Assembly (NCBI RefSeq): GCF_963378095.1
Contig: NZ_OY726397.1
Coordinates: 4,836,001 to 4,900,000, forward strand
DNA from: Mycolicibacterium sp. MU0053
GTDB taxonomy: Bacteria > Actinomycetota > Actinomycetes > Mycobacteriales > Mycobacteriaceae
DNA: 64,000 nucleotides
Direction: 5' to 3'
The position numbers were made by a program, and so were the translations under genes. Positions within the stretch are counted from its first letter, which is position 1; each line of letters starts with the position of its first letter. A model generated the notes under the pieces. It had not been told where the DNA came from, ran no database searches, and saw nothing but the letters and a program-made list of their open reading frames with translations. Below are positions 35,280 to 43,726 of this stretch, piece after piece.

Positions 35280-36457
35280 GCGCGAACCCCTTCTGGCAGC
35301 GCGGCCGGGTGCAGTGGCGCGGCCATCTCGTGAACGGCGGGCAGCACTTCGGCGGCGAACAGCTTGGTGCTCTCGAAAGCGTCCTCGTACGGCATGGTGC
35401 CGAACTGCGGAACGATGGTGACCTCGGAGAACGAACACGCCTCCTGCGCGGCCTTGAGCTTCTCGAACACCACCTCGGGCGTGCCGATCAGCAGGTTCGA
35501 CGCGTGGTATCCGGGCGGGCCGCCCTTCTTCTGATCTCCGGTGACCGCCGAGGCGAGTACCGCGGTCGCGGTGGCCTCGCGGGCCGCGTACGCCTCATAT
35601 CCCTTGACACCCTTGAAGTTCGACGAGTCGGCGAACCCATAGTGCACGTTGACGTCGCGGTTGGCCGTCCAGATCCATTCCTCGGTCAGCGCCGCGAGCC
35701 GGTCGTCTTCCTTGGCCGTGCAGTACATGAACATCACGTTCTTGGGCTGACACGGCTCGAACCCCTCCTCGGCGCGGAAGGTGTTGACCTTGGCCACCTC
35801 GGCGCCGGCGTCCCAGATCGGCTTGTTGCCCACGAACAGCGGCACCATGCCGCGGCGGGACAGGATCTCCAGCGATTCGGCCGTCGAGGACGAACTGTAG
35901 ATCCGGGAGAACAGGTCGGTGCTGATGGGCTCGGGCCGCAGCGACATCTCCGGAAAGCTGAAGATCTCACCGTCGTAGGAGAAGCGTTCACCGGAGAAGG
36001 CGAGCTCCAAAATGTCGAGGGTCTCGTTGAACCGCTGTCGGCTCTCCTCGCGGGGCACCCCGACCGCGTCGAACTCGGTCTTGGACACGCCGCGCCCGAT
36101 TCCGATGGTGTTGTAGCGACCGTTGGACACGATGTCGAGGTAGGCGATCTGATGCGCCAGTCGCACCGGGTTCCACCACGGCGCCACCGCCACGAAGGTA
36201 CCGAGGCTGACCCGCTCGGTGCGACCCGCGAAGTAGGTCAACGCCTGAATCGGGTTGGGCGTCATGCCATACGGGGTGCCCTGATGTTCCGGGAACCAGA
36301 TGCCGTCGAAGCCCAGCGGCTCGGCGAGGTCGCCGAGCGCCAGCGCGGCCTGCACGCACTGATAGTCCGGTGTCTCCGGCGGGGTGCTGAAATCCCCGGC
36401 CATGACGCGTTCCCAGTCACGAGAGTTCTGCGCTCCGGTGCCCAGATTGACTTTCAT
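35276..36457 (-). CDS. Luciferase-like flavin-dependent monooxygenase (LLM family)
   Basis: 393 residues of the bacterial luciferase TIM-barrel family, using reduced flavin or F420. Recognisable segments are FDGIWFPEHQGTPYGMTPNP, GTFVAVAPWWNPVRLAHQIAYLDIVSNGR and GIGRGVSKTEFDAVGV. The ATG at 36457 has GAAGGAGAAG upstream. It overlaps the BVMO start by four bases, so the two are tightly co-expressed. It may be a second oxygenase of the pathway or a dehydrogenase; the cofactor cannot be decided here. Confidence 0.88.
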   Translation of the reverse strand: MKVNLGTGAQNSRDWERVMAGDFSTPPETPDYQCVQAALALGDLAEPLGFDGIWFPEHQGTPYGMTPNPIQALTYFAGRTERVSLGTFVAVAPWWNPVRLAHQIAYLDIVSNGRYNTIGIGRGVSKTEFDAVGVPREESRQRFNETLDILELAFSGERFSYDGEIFSFPEMSLRPEPISTDLFSRIYSSSSTAESLEILSRRGMVPLFVGNKPIWDAGAEVAKVNTFRAEEGFEPCQPKNVMFMYCTAKEDDRLAALTEEWIWTANRDVNVHYGFADSSNFKGVKGYEAYAAREATATAVLASAVTGDQKKGGPPGYHASNLLIGTPEVVFEKLKAAQEACSFSEVTIVPQFGTMPYEDAFESTKLFAAEVLPAVHEMAAPLHPAALPEGVRA

Positions 36458-36530
36458 CTTCTTCTCCTTCGGGGTGATTTCGGTGCGCTCGGCGGCGCTG
36501 AGCGCCCCCACGCGCACCGAAATCGCGGGG

Positions 36531-37922
36531 CTACAGGTCGCGGGGTTCGCCGGTACCCATGTACTTGGACAGTTGGTGGTGCAGGTTGACGGTGCTGCGT
36601 TCGCGGTACGGATTGGGCCGGGTGCCGGGGAATCCCATCGACTTCATGCCCTGCTGCACGGCGGCCATGTTGGAGAAGTCCTGCGGCAGCACCGACCGCC
36701 AGCGCGGGTCGCCCACCGGCGTGTACTCCCAATCATTCTCCGGCTCTTGCCCTTCCGGGTACAGCTCGAAGACCGAGACCTCGAAGATGCATTTGTTCGG
36801 GTCGTAACCGGGGTCCGGGCGGGCGCCGTAGCACAACGCCGAGGTCAGACCCTGCCCGATCTGGAAGTTCGGGAACAGCTGCCAGGCGGTGCCGCTCTGG
36901 CCGAGGATCTCCGGCGGGATCGTCGGCCAGATCACGCCGCGGGCCGCGTCGTCACGGCGCGCCGAGCTCAGCCAGTGCTCGAGAACCTTGTCCGGCGGGG
37001 TGCCCTCCGGCAGTTCGTCGACGAGCCGCAACGCGGCGTTGACCAGCGTCTGCGTGGTGGTGGCGTTGGTCTCTTCCATGGTGTAGACCTGCATCTCGGC
37101 CGTCGAGATGCGGGGGTCACCGGTGCCGAGGCGGATCTTGGACTTGGTCTCCTCGAGATCCTTGGGCGCGTCGTAGCCGATGTTGCTGTGCCGGCCCTGG
37201 GCCTTCGCCCAACCCTTGAACTCGCCGAACTTGTTGAACTCCGGATGGGTGGTGAACACGTGGTAGGTCTCGTTGAATGCCTCCAGCGCCACCTTCCAGT
37301 TGCAGTCGAAGTTCACGAACTTGCGCCACTTGCAGCGCATGTTCTGCAGCCCGAACGGGTCGAGGATCTTGGCGGCGGGATGCAGGTAGTCGGCCAGCGA
37401 TTCGCAGTCGGGGTCCATGTTGATCCACAGCCAGCCGCCCCAGGTGTCGACGCTGACCCGCGCCAGGTGCGTGTTCTCCGGCGTCAGGGTGCCCTGCCAG
37501 TCGTCCTGCTCCCGGATGTGGGTGCAGGCGCCGTCCAGACCATAGGTCCAGCCGTGGAATCCGCAGATGAACGACTTGCGCGCCCGACCTCGAGCGTTCT
37601 TGGCACCCTCGGGCACATCGACGAGCCGGCGCCCGCGGTGCATGCACACGTTGTGGTGGGCGGCGAAACTCTCGGCGGACGAGCCGGTTCCGGTGCGCAC
37701 CACCAGAATCGAGTCGTCGAGGATGTCGTAGGTGAGGTAGCTGCCTACCTCGGGCAGTTCCTCGACCCGGCCCACCTGCTGCCACACCTTGCGCCACAAC
37801 TTGTCTCGCTCGGCTCGGGCGTACTCCGGCGAGGTGTAGGCCTCGGTCGGGATGGTCGTCGGGGCCGACAGTTCTTCGCACCTGTCGACGTCGATGTTCG
37901 CATCGTTGGGGGCGTCGGTCAT
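36531..37922 (-). CDS. Rieske non-heme iron oxygenase, alpha subunit
   Basis: 463 residues. The [2Fe-2S] ligands are C93-M-H95 and C120-G-F-H123, and the catalytic iron site begins NETYHVFTTH (His221, His226). No dedicated ferredoxin, reductase or beta subunit is adjacent, so electrons must come from a shared system. GAGGA lies five bases before the ATG. Within the operon it would hydroxylate or demethylate the primary substrate. Sequence resembles terpenoid or steroid-active single-subunit oxygenases, but the substrate is not established. Confidence 0.92.
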   Translation of the reverse strand: MTDAPNDANIDVDRCEELSAPTTIPTEAYTSPEYARAERDKLWRKVWQQVGRVEELPEVGSYLTYDILDDSILVVRTGTGSSAESFAAHHNVCMHRGRRLVDVPEGAKNARGRARKSFICGFHGWTYGLDGACTHIREQDDWQGTLTPENTHLARVSVDTWGGWLWINMDPDCESLADYLHPAAKILDPFGLQNMRCKWRKFVNFDCNWKVALEAFNETYHVFTTHPEFNKFGEFKGWAKAQGRHSNIGYDAPKDLEETKSKIRLGTGDPRISTAEMQVYTMEETNATTTQTLVNAALRLVDELPEGTPPDKVLEHWLSSARRDDAARGVIWPTIPPEILGQSGTAWQLFPNFQIGQGLTSALCYGARPDPGYDPNKCIFEVSVFELYPEGQEPENDWEYTPVGDPRWRSVLPQDFSNMAAVQQGMKSMGFPGTRPNPYRERSTVNLHHQLSKYMGTGEPRDL

Positions 37923-37968
37923 GCGGTCCTCGCTTTCGCTGGTGGCCAGTGCTGCGCTGGCGCTGCCA

Positions 37969-38823
37969 TCAGGGCTCCCATCGGGTGATGGCGGCGCGGA
38001 AATTTTCGTCCTTGAGGAACAACGACGTGTTGTCGGCACCGAGGTGCGTCCAGCGCAGATTCAGTCCGCCGTCGACCAGCAGGGTCTGTCCGGTGACATA
38101 GCTCGACAGCTGCGACAACAGGAACAGGACGGCACCGGCCTGTTCCTCGGGGGTGCCCCGGCGGCCCATCGCGATGGCACGGTGGTCGCGTTCGGGGTCG
38201 TCGTCGACATAGGTGCCCGAGGCCGGGGTCTCGGTGACGCCGGGCGCCACGACGTTCACCCGGATGTTCGCGGCGGCCAGTTCGACGGCCATGGTGCGGG
38301 TGGCGGCGATGACCGCGGCCTTGGCGGTCCCGTAGGCGATGTGGAACGGCGCGGTGTTCACACCGCTGATCGAGGAGATCGAGACGATCGAACCCGGCCG
38401 TTGCTCGCCGCGCAGTTCCGCGGCGACGGCCTGGCTCATGAAGAACATGGTCTCCAGGTTCTGGGTGAACAACGCCCGCCAGTCCGCCCGACTCACCCGG
38501 GTACTGGGCATCCAGGTGTTCGGGGCCGCGCCGCCGGCGACGTTGACCAGACCGTACAAGTCACCGTCGACGTCGCGAGCCTGCTCCAGGACGGTGGCAA
38601 TGCCCTCGTCGGTGGCGGCGTCGGCGGCCACCGGGACCACCGGCAGACCCTCTTCGATCAGCGGGCCGATGTGCTGGTTGAGGTTGTCCAGCGAACGGCT
38701 CACGGCCACGACCGTGGCCCCGGACCGGGCGACGGCGCGGGTGATCATGGTGCCGATCCCGCCGCCGCCGGCGCCCGACACGATCACCACGCGGCCCGTC
38801 AGCCCCAGCAGATCGTCACCCAT
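37969..38823 (-). CDS. Short-chain dehydrogenase
   Basis: 284 residues. The glycine motif reads SGAGGGGIG, the fold motif NVAGG, and the active site Ser in ISSISG with YGTAK. First gene of the ten-gene operon and directly after the operator region. The ATG at 38823 is preferred; a GTG at 38838 is possible. Plausibly converts the hydroxylated product to the ketone that the Baeyer-Villiger enzyme needs. An unusual C-terminal tail of about 30 residues (TSLFLKDENFRAAITRWEP) extends past the standard fold. Confidence 0.87.
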   Translation of the reverse strand: MGDDLLGLTGRVVIVSGAGGGGIGTMITRAVARSGATVVAVSRSLDNLNQHIGPLIEEGLPVVPVAADAATDEGIATVLEQARDVDGDLYGLVNVAGGAAPNTWMPSTRVSRADWRALFTQNLETMFFMSQAVAAELRGEQRPGSIVSISSISGVNTAPFHIAYGTAKAAVIAATRTMAVELAAANIRVNVVAPGVTETPASGTYVDDDPERDHRAIAMGRRGTPEEQAGAVLFLLSQLSSYVTGQTLLVDGGLNLRWTHLGADNTSLFLKDENFRAAITRWEP

Positions 38824-38842
38824 GTTTACGCGGCCCACCTAA

Positions 38843-38854
38843 TTGTCCGGACAA
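38843..38854. promoter_or_regulatory. GntR-type operator 1
   Basis: TTGTCCGGACAA is a perfect 12-bp palindrome 20 bases upstream of the ten-gene operon's first ATG. It lies 98 bases from a related site and close to a divergent operon that encodes a GntR regulator. Confidence 0.65.
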
Positions 38855-38921
38855 ATAATCGGCATGTACCGATTTGAGAACATCATTCTGCACGGGCTCG
38901 CCGCTAGTCAAGGGCGGATTG

Positions 38922-38938
38922 GGAAACTACGGGTTTCC
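38922..38938. promoter_or_regulatory. Inverted repeat in the divergent control region
   Basis: GGAAAC and GTTTCC flank five bases, lying just before operator 2. It could be a separate binding site or part of the promoter region. Confidence 0.35.
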
Positions 38939-38940
38939 TA

Positions 38941-38952
38941 TTGTCTGGACTT
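38941..38952. promoter_or_regulatory. GntR-type operator 2
   Basis: TTGTCTGGACTT matches operator 1 at 9 of 12 bases. It ends about 40 bases before the ATG of the SMP-30-like gene, the promoter-proximal position expected for repression of the divergent operon. Confidence 0.55.
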
Positions 38953-38991
38953 ATTTACGTTGATAGGGTCCGTGCCGTGAACGGTGGACCG

Positions 38992-40587
38992 ATGACACGC
39001 GCTGGCCAGTTCTCGACCGCGCCGGGCAGCGCCACAGGTTGGCGCATCGATCGAATCACCGCCCCGAGCCGGCTGTTCGGCGCCAACGGGCTGCGGACCG
39101 GCCCGGACGGCCGGGTCTACATCGCGCAGGTCACCGGCAGTCAGATCAGCGCGCTGGACCTCGGCTCCGGTCAGATCGACGCGATCAGCCCCAAGGGCGG
39201 TGCGATCGTCGCCCCGGACGACGTCGCCTTCGCCGACGACGGCACGCTGTTCGCCACCGAGGTGATGGACGGCCGGGTCAGCGCGTACGCGAACGGCCAC
39301 ACCCGCGTCCTGCGCGACGATCTGCCCTCGGCCAACGGCATCACCGTGCACCGCGGCCGGTTGTTCGTCGGCGAGTGCCGCGAGGGCGGCCGACTGCTCG
39401 AGCTCGACCTGGCCGGCGGCCCGCCCCGGGTGCTGCTCGAGGATGTCCCCTCCCCCAACGCCATGGAGTTCGGCCCGGACGGGCTGCTGTATTTCCCGGT
39501 CATGGGCGCCAATGAGATCTGGCGCATCGACCCGGACCAGTCCGGATCCAGCACCGCCGAGAAGGTCGCGGGTGACCTCGGCGTCCCGGACGCGGTCAAG
39601 TTCGATGCCGACGGGCAGATCGTCTCGACCCAGGTCGCCAGCGGTCAGGTGCTGCGGATCGACCCCAAGACCGGCGCCCAGACTGTGCTCGCGACGCTCA
39701 CCCCCGGATTGGACAACCTCACCTTCGCCGACGGCCGGTTGCTGGTGTCGAACTTCACCGGCGAGATCACCGAGATCGTCGACGGCGCCGCGCGCACCGT
39801 GTTGCCCGGCGGTCTGAACTGGCCGCTGGACCTGGCCGTCGGCGCCGATGGCCACCTCTATGTCGCCGACGGCACGTACTTCTATCGGCTGGGCGAAGGC
39901 GGCGCACTGCAAACCGTCGGAATGCTGTTCAGCCCGGGCTATCCCGGCTTCCTGCGCGGTATCGCCGCGTCGGGAACCGACGAATTCGTGGTGACCACCT
40001 CGGGTGGTCAGGTCGCGCGGTACCGGCCCGGGGCCGCCGAGACCGAATACTTGGCCGACGGCTTCGATCAGCTCTACGGGGTCGCCCTGGCACCCGGCGG
40101 CGCCGCGGTGGTCGCCGAATTCGGCACGGGCCAAGTGCTTTCGGTGCAGTCCGGCCAGACCAGCGTGTTGGCCACCGGGCTGGCCGAGCCGGTCGGCGTC
40201 CTCGTCGATACCGCCGGCACCGTCCTGGTCACCGAGTCCGGCGGCGGCCGGGTGGCCAGACTCGCGGGCGGCGGCGCCGAAACAGTGCTCGACGGGCTGG
40301 TCAGTCCGCAGGGCCTGGCGGAGTTCGGTGGCCGGCTCTATGTCGTGGACGCCGGCGACAAGTCGGTCGTCGAATTCGATCCGGCCACCGGCGCGCGCCG
40401 CACGATCGCGACGGGGTTGCCGCTGGGTGTACCACCGGGAGTCACGCCCCGGCCGCTGCACGGAATGCCGCCGTTCTCGGGTCCGCAGGGGCCCTTCGCC
40501 GGCATCACCGCCGACGCCGACGGCACCCTTTTCGTCTCGGCCGACGGCGACGGCAGCGTCCTTGCCTTGCGCCGCACGACGGCATGA
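38992..40587 (+). CDS. SMP-30/NHL-type beta-propeller protein, lactonase-like
   Basis: 531 residues from ATG 38992, preceded by GGTGGA; GTG at 38977 is possible. At least eight repeats of the kind NGLRTGPDGRVYIAQ, APDDVAFADDGTLFATE, SPNAMEFGPDGLLYFP and LYGVALAPGG span the chain, so it may hold two propellers. The family includes gluconolactonases and virginiamycin B lyase. No signal peptide. It heads the divergent operon with the GntR gene four bases downstream. Proposed role: hydrolysis of the lactone made by the Baeyer-Villiger enzyme. Confidence 0.82.
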   Translation: MTRAGQFSTAPGSATGWRIDRITAPSRLFGANGLRTGPDGRVYIAQVTGSQISALDLGSGQIDAISPKGGAIVAPDDVAFADDGTLFATEVMDGRVSAYANGHTRVLRDDLPSANGITVHRGRLFVGECREGGRLLELDLAGGPPRVLLEDVPSPNAMEFGPDGLLYFPVMGANEIWRIDPDQSGSSTAEKVAGDLGVPDAVKFDADGQIVSTQVASGQVLRIDPKTGAQTVLATLTPGLDNLTFADGRLLVSNFTGEITEIVDGAARTVLPGGLNWPLDLAVGADGHLYVADGTYFYRLGEGGALQTVGMLFSPGYPGFLRGIAASGTDEFVVTTSGGQVARYRPGAAETEYLADGFDQLYGVALAPGGAAVVAEFGTGQVLSVQSGQTSVLATGLAEPVGVLVDTAGTVLVTESGGGRVARLAGGGAETVLDGLVSPQGLAEFGGRLYVVDAGDKSVVEFDPATGARRTIATGLPLGVPPGVTPRPLHGMPPFSGPQGPFAGITADADGTLFVSADGDGSVLALRRTTA

Positions 40588-40591
40588 GCCG

Positions 40592-41332
40592 ATGACCGAG
40601 GCCCGCACCGCCGATCCCCGCTACCTGCAAGTCGCGCGCGCCCTGCGGCAGGACATCGTCGACGGGGTCTATCCCGTGGGGTCCCAGCTGCCCACCGAAC
40701 ATGCGCTGTGTGAACGCTTTTCGGTGAGCCGCTACACGGTCCGCGAGGCCCTGCGCCGCCTGCGGGAGGATCATCTGATCTCCTCACGGCCCCGGGCCGG
40801 GACCCTGGTCGTCCCGCGCACGTCGACGAGTTCCTACGCCCAGGACGTGATGTCCATCGACGATCTGATGGCCTTCGCCACCGGCGCCCGCTTCGTGATC
40901 CACGCCAACAAGATGCTCACCGTCGACGCCGACCTGGCTGATCGGACCGGACTTCCCATCGGTGAGGAATGGCTGGCCGTGGGTGGATTCCGACAGGTCG
41001 AGGGCGCGCCCAACCCGGTGTGCTTCACCGAGTACTACATCAATCGATCGTTCGCCGCGGTCGGCCGGTTGCTCCAGCGCCACCAGGGACCGGTCTTTCC
41101 GCTGATCGAGGACATGTTCGGCCGCAGCGTCGTCGAGGTCCATCAAGAGATCTCGGCCGTGCTGATGCGATCCGATCTCGCTGCCCGCCTCGATGTCGAC
41201 CCGGGCACCGCGGCGCTGGAACTGCGTCGCACCTACAAGACCTCCGACGGTGAGATCGCCCAGGTGACCATCAACACCCACCCCTCGTCCCGCTACCGCC
41301 ACTCGATGACCCTGCGGCGGGTAAAGGGCTAG
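40592..41332 (+). CDS. GntR-family regulator (HutC/UTRA type)
   Basis: 246 residues. The N-terminal winged helix-turn-helix (residues about 10-75) contains LPTEHALCERFSVSRYTVREALRRL, and the C-terminal UTRA ligand domain (about 95-240) contains FTEYYINRSFA and ALELRRTY. It is encoded in the operon it probably controls, and TTGTCCGGACAA-type sites lie in the divergent promoter region. UTRA domains bind small effectors, here likely a pathway intermediate. Confidence 0.9.
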   Translation: MTEARTADPRYLQVARALRQDIVDGVYPVGSQLPTEHALCERFSVSRYTVREALRRLREDHLISSRPRAGTLVVPRTSTSSYAQDVMSIDDLMAFATGARFVIHANKMLTVDADLADRTGLPIGEEWLAVGGFRQVEGAPNPVCFTEYYINRSFAAVGRLLQRHQGPVFPLIEDMFGRSVVEVHQEISAVLMRSDLAARLDVDPGTAALELRRTYKTSDGEIAQVTINTHPSSRYRHSMTLRRVKG

Positions 41333-41343
41333 GACGCAACACG

Positions 41344-42915
41344 ATGAACAGCACCATAATTCGAGACGCGGCCTACCAACGGGGGCTGTGGGTGACCGAC
41401 ACCCTGGCCGATGCGCTCCACGACGCGGCCACCCACACCCCCGACCGGGTGCTGCTGGTCGACGGTGAGGTGCGGTTGGACGGTGCGACATTGCAGCGTC
41501 AGGCCCGCGCGCTGGCGCAATCGCTGTTGTCGCGGATCCCCACCGGCAGCGTGGTGTCGTTCATGTTGCCGAACTGGCATGAGGCCGCCGTGGTCTACCT
41601 CGGCGCCACGCTGGCCGGGATGATCGTCAACCCCATCCTGCCCTCCCTGCGGGACCACGAACTGGCGTTCATCCTGGACGACGTCGACTCCCGAATGATC
41701 TTCATTCCCGCCACCTTTCGCGGCCACGACTACGCGGCGATGCTGGCCCGGGTCACGGCTCAGCTGAGCGCACCGCCGGAGGTGGTGGTGGTGCGCGGCG
41801 ACGGACACACCCCGTACGCCGCCGTGCTCGCGCCGCACACCCAGCACACCGAGCTGCCGCAGCTGGATCCGGACGCGGTGCGGATGGTGCTGTACACCTC
41901 GGGCACCACCGGCCGCGCCAAAGGTGTGCTGCACAGCCACAATTCGCTGCACGCCCTGATCAGCCAGCTGCGCGACAACTGGCTGGTGAGCCCTGGCGAC
42001 ACCTTCCTGGTGCCCTCGCCGATCGCCCACATCGGTGGCTCCATCTACGCATTCGAATGTCCGCTGCTGCTCGGCACCACCGCGGTCCTGATGGAGCAGT
42101 GGGATCCCGACGCGGCCGTGACGCTGCTGACCGCTGAGCGCTGCTCGCACATGGCCGGGGCGACACCGTTTCTGGCCGGTGTGCTCGGTGCCGCCGAACG
42201 CGCCGGCACCCGACTGCCGGACCTGAAAGTCTTCATCTGCGGTGGTGCGTCGGTGCCGCCCTCGCTGATCCGGGCCGCCACCGCGTACTTCGACAAGGCG
42301 GTGGTCAGTCGCGTCTACGGATCCACCGAGGTTCCGGTGACCACGGTGGGGTCGATGACCCCCGGCGATGTAGAGCATGCCGCGGAGACCGACGGGCGGC
42401 CCGGCATCGCGGAGGTCATCCTCGCGGACGGGGAGATCCGGGCCCGGGGCGCCCAGATGCTGCTGGGTTATCTGCATCCCGAGGACAACGACACCGCATT
42501 TGACGCACACGGTTACTTCCGCACGGGCGACCTCGGGGCCTGGGTCGACGACGGCTACCTGGTGGTGACCGGGCGCGCCAAGGACATCATCATCCGCAAC
42601 GGCGAGAACATCTCCCCCAAGGAGATCGAGGACATCCTCCTGGCGGTGCCGGAGATTGCCGAGATCGCGATCGTCGGTGTACCCGACGACCGCACCGGCG
42701 AGCGGGCCTGCGCCGTCATCGTGCCCGGGCCGGCAGGCGCCCCGGATGTGCACCGCCTGCACGAGGTGCTGCTTGGCCACGGCGTGGCGAGGTTCAAGGT
42801 CCCCGAGCAGGTGGTGATCTGGGATGAGCTGCCCAAGAACGACGCCGGCAAGGTACTCAAGCACCAGATTCGCGCGGCGCTGACCGAGGCCGTCGACGCG
42901 GAGTCCGACCGCTGA
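41344..42915 (+). CDS. AMP-forming acyl-CoA ligase (cyclohexanecarboxylate-CoA ligase-like)
   Basis: 523 residues. The phosphate loop is LYTSGTTGRAKGV, the A5-type motif VYGSTEVP, the hinge YFRTGDLG then GRAKDIIIRNGENISPKEIE, and the adenylation lysine lies in LPKNDAGKVLK. The overall sequence resembles AliA-type ligases for alicyclic acids, consistent with activation of a ring-opened or cyclic carboxylate. Third gene of the plus-strand operon, 11 bases after the GntR stop. Confidence 0.88.
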   Translation: MNSTIIRDAAYQRGLWVTDTLADALHDAATHTPDRVLLVDGEVRLDGATLQRQARALAQSLLSRIPTGSVVSFMLPNWHEAAVVYLGATLAGMIVNPILPSLRDHELAFILDDVDSRMIFIPATFRGHDYAAMLARVTAQLSAPPEVVVVRGDGHTPYAAVLAPHTQHTELPQLDPDAVRMVLYTSGTTGRAKGVLHSHNSLHALISQLRDNWLVSPGDTFLVPSPIAHIGGSIYAFECPLLLGTTAVLMEQWDPDAAVTLLTAERCSHMAGATPFLAGVLGAAERAGTRLPDLKVFICGGASVPPSLIRAATAYFDKAVVSRVYGSTEVPVTTVGSMTPGDVEHAAETDGRPGIAEVILADGEIRARGAQMLLGYLHPEDNDTAFDAHGYFRTGDLGAWVDDGYLVVTGRAKDIIIRNGENISPKEIEDILLAVPEIAEIAIVGVPDDRTGERACAVIVPGPAGAPDVHRLHEVLLGHGVARFKVPEQVVIWDELPKNDAGKVLKHQIRAALTEAVDAESDR

Positions 42916-42940
42916 CTTCGGTGACGAGAGGGGATTGGCG

Positions 42941-43726
42941 ATGCAGGTAGCGATAGTCACCGGGGCCAGCAGCGGCATCGGGTTCGGTTGCGCGACAATG
43001 CTGGCCGAACAGGGCATGGCCGTGTTGGGCACCGGCCGCGACGAGCAGCGCCTCGCCGCGCTGACCGAGGCCGTGACCGCGGCGACCGGTGATCCGACGC
43101 GGGTCGCCACCGTCGCACTGGACCTGACCGCCGATGACAGCCCGGCGCGCATCGTCGAGACCGCCCTGAACCGGTGGGGTCGCATTGACTTCCTGGTCAA
43201 CAACGCCGGGGTGGGCAGTCCCAAGCCGCTGCATGAGACCGATGACGAAGATCTGGACTACTTCCTGGGCTTGATGTTGCGCGCGCCGTTCCGGCTGGCC
43301 CGCGACGTGGTCGGGCATATGCAACCGGGTTCGGCGATCATCAACATCACCTCCACCTTCGCGGTGGTCGGCGGGTTGCGGGGCGGCGCCTATTCGGCGG
43401 CCAAGGGCGGCCTGACCGCATTGACCACCCACATCGCCTGTCAGTATGGGGCGCAGGGGATCCGGTGCAACGCGGTGGCCCCGGGCGTGACCGTCACCCC
43501 GATGGTCGAGAAACGGCTCGAAGACGAGCGCTTCCGCAAGATCAACACCGAGATGACCCCGCACGAACGGTTGGGCCGCGTCGAGGACATCGCGAGCACC
43601 GTCGCCTTCCTCTGTTCCCCCGGCGGCAGCTTCATCAACGGCCAGACCATCGTCGTCGACGGTGGCTGGAGTTCGACCAAGTTCCTATCGGACTTCGCGC
43701 TCGGTTCCGAATGGGTGCCGCGGTGA
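42941..43726 (+). CDS. Short-chain dehydrogenase
   Basis: 261 residues. TGASSGIG, NNAG and the catalytic YSAAK are present; the serine position reads ITSTFAVVGG. GAGAGGGG precedes the ATG at 42941. Its stop overlaps the next start (GTGA). The fold and the operon position between two CoA ligases fit a hydroxyacyl or cyclic-alcohol dehydrogenase. Confidence 0.88.
   Translation: MQVAIVTGASSGIGFGCATMLAEQGMAVLGTGRDEQRLAALTEAVTAATGDPTRVATVALDLTADDSPARIVETALNRWGRIDFLVNNAGVGSPKPLHETDDEDLDYFLGLMLRAPFRLARDVVGHMQPGSAIINITSTFAVVGGLRGGAYSAAKGGLTALTTHIACQYGAQGIRCNAVAPGVTVTPMVEKRLEDERFRKINTEMTPHERLGRVEDIASTVAFLCSPGGSFINGQTIVVDGGWSSTKFLSDFALGSEWVPR

Noticed and set aside
38941..38991. TTG start at 38941 for the SMP-30-like gene
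   Set aside because: It would begin inside a GntR-type operator; ATG 38992 has GGTGGA upstream.
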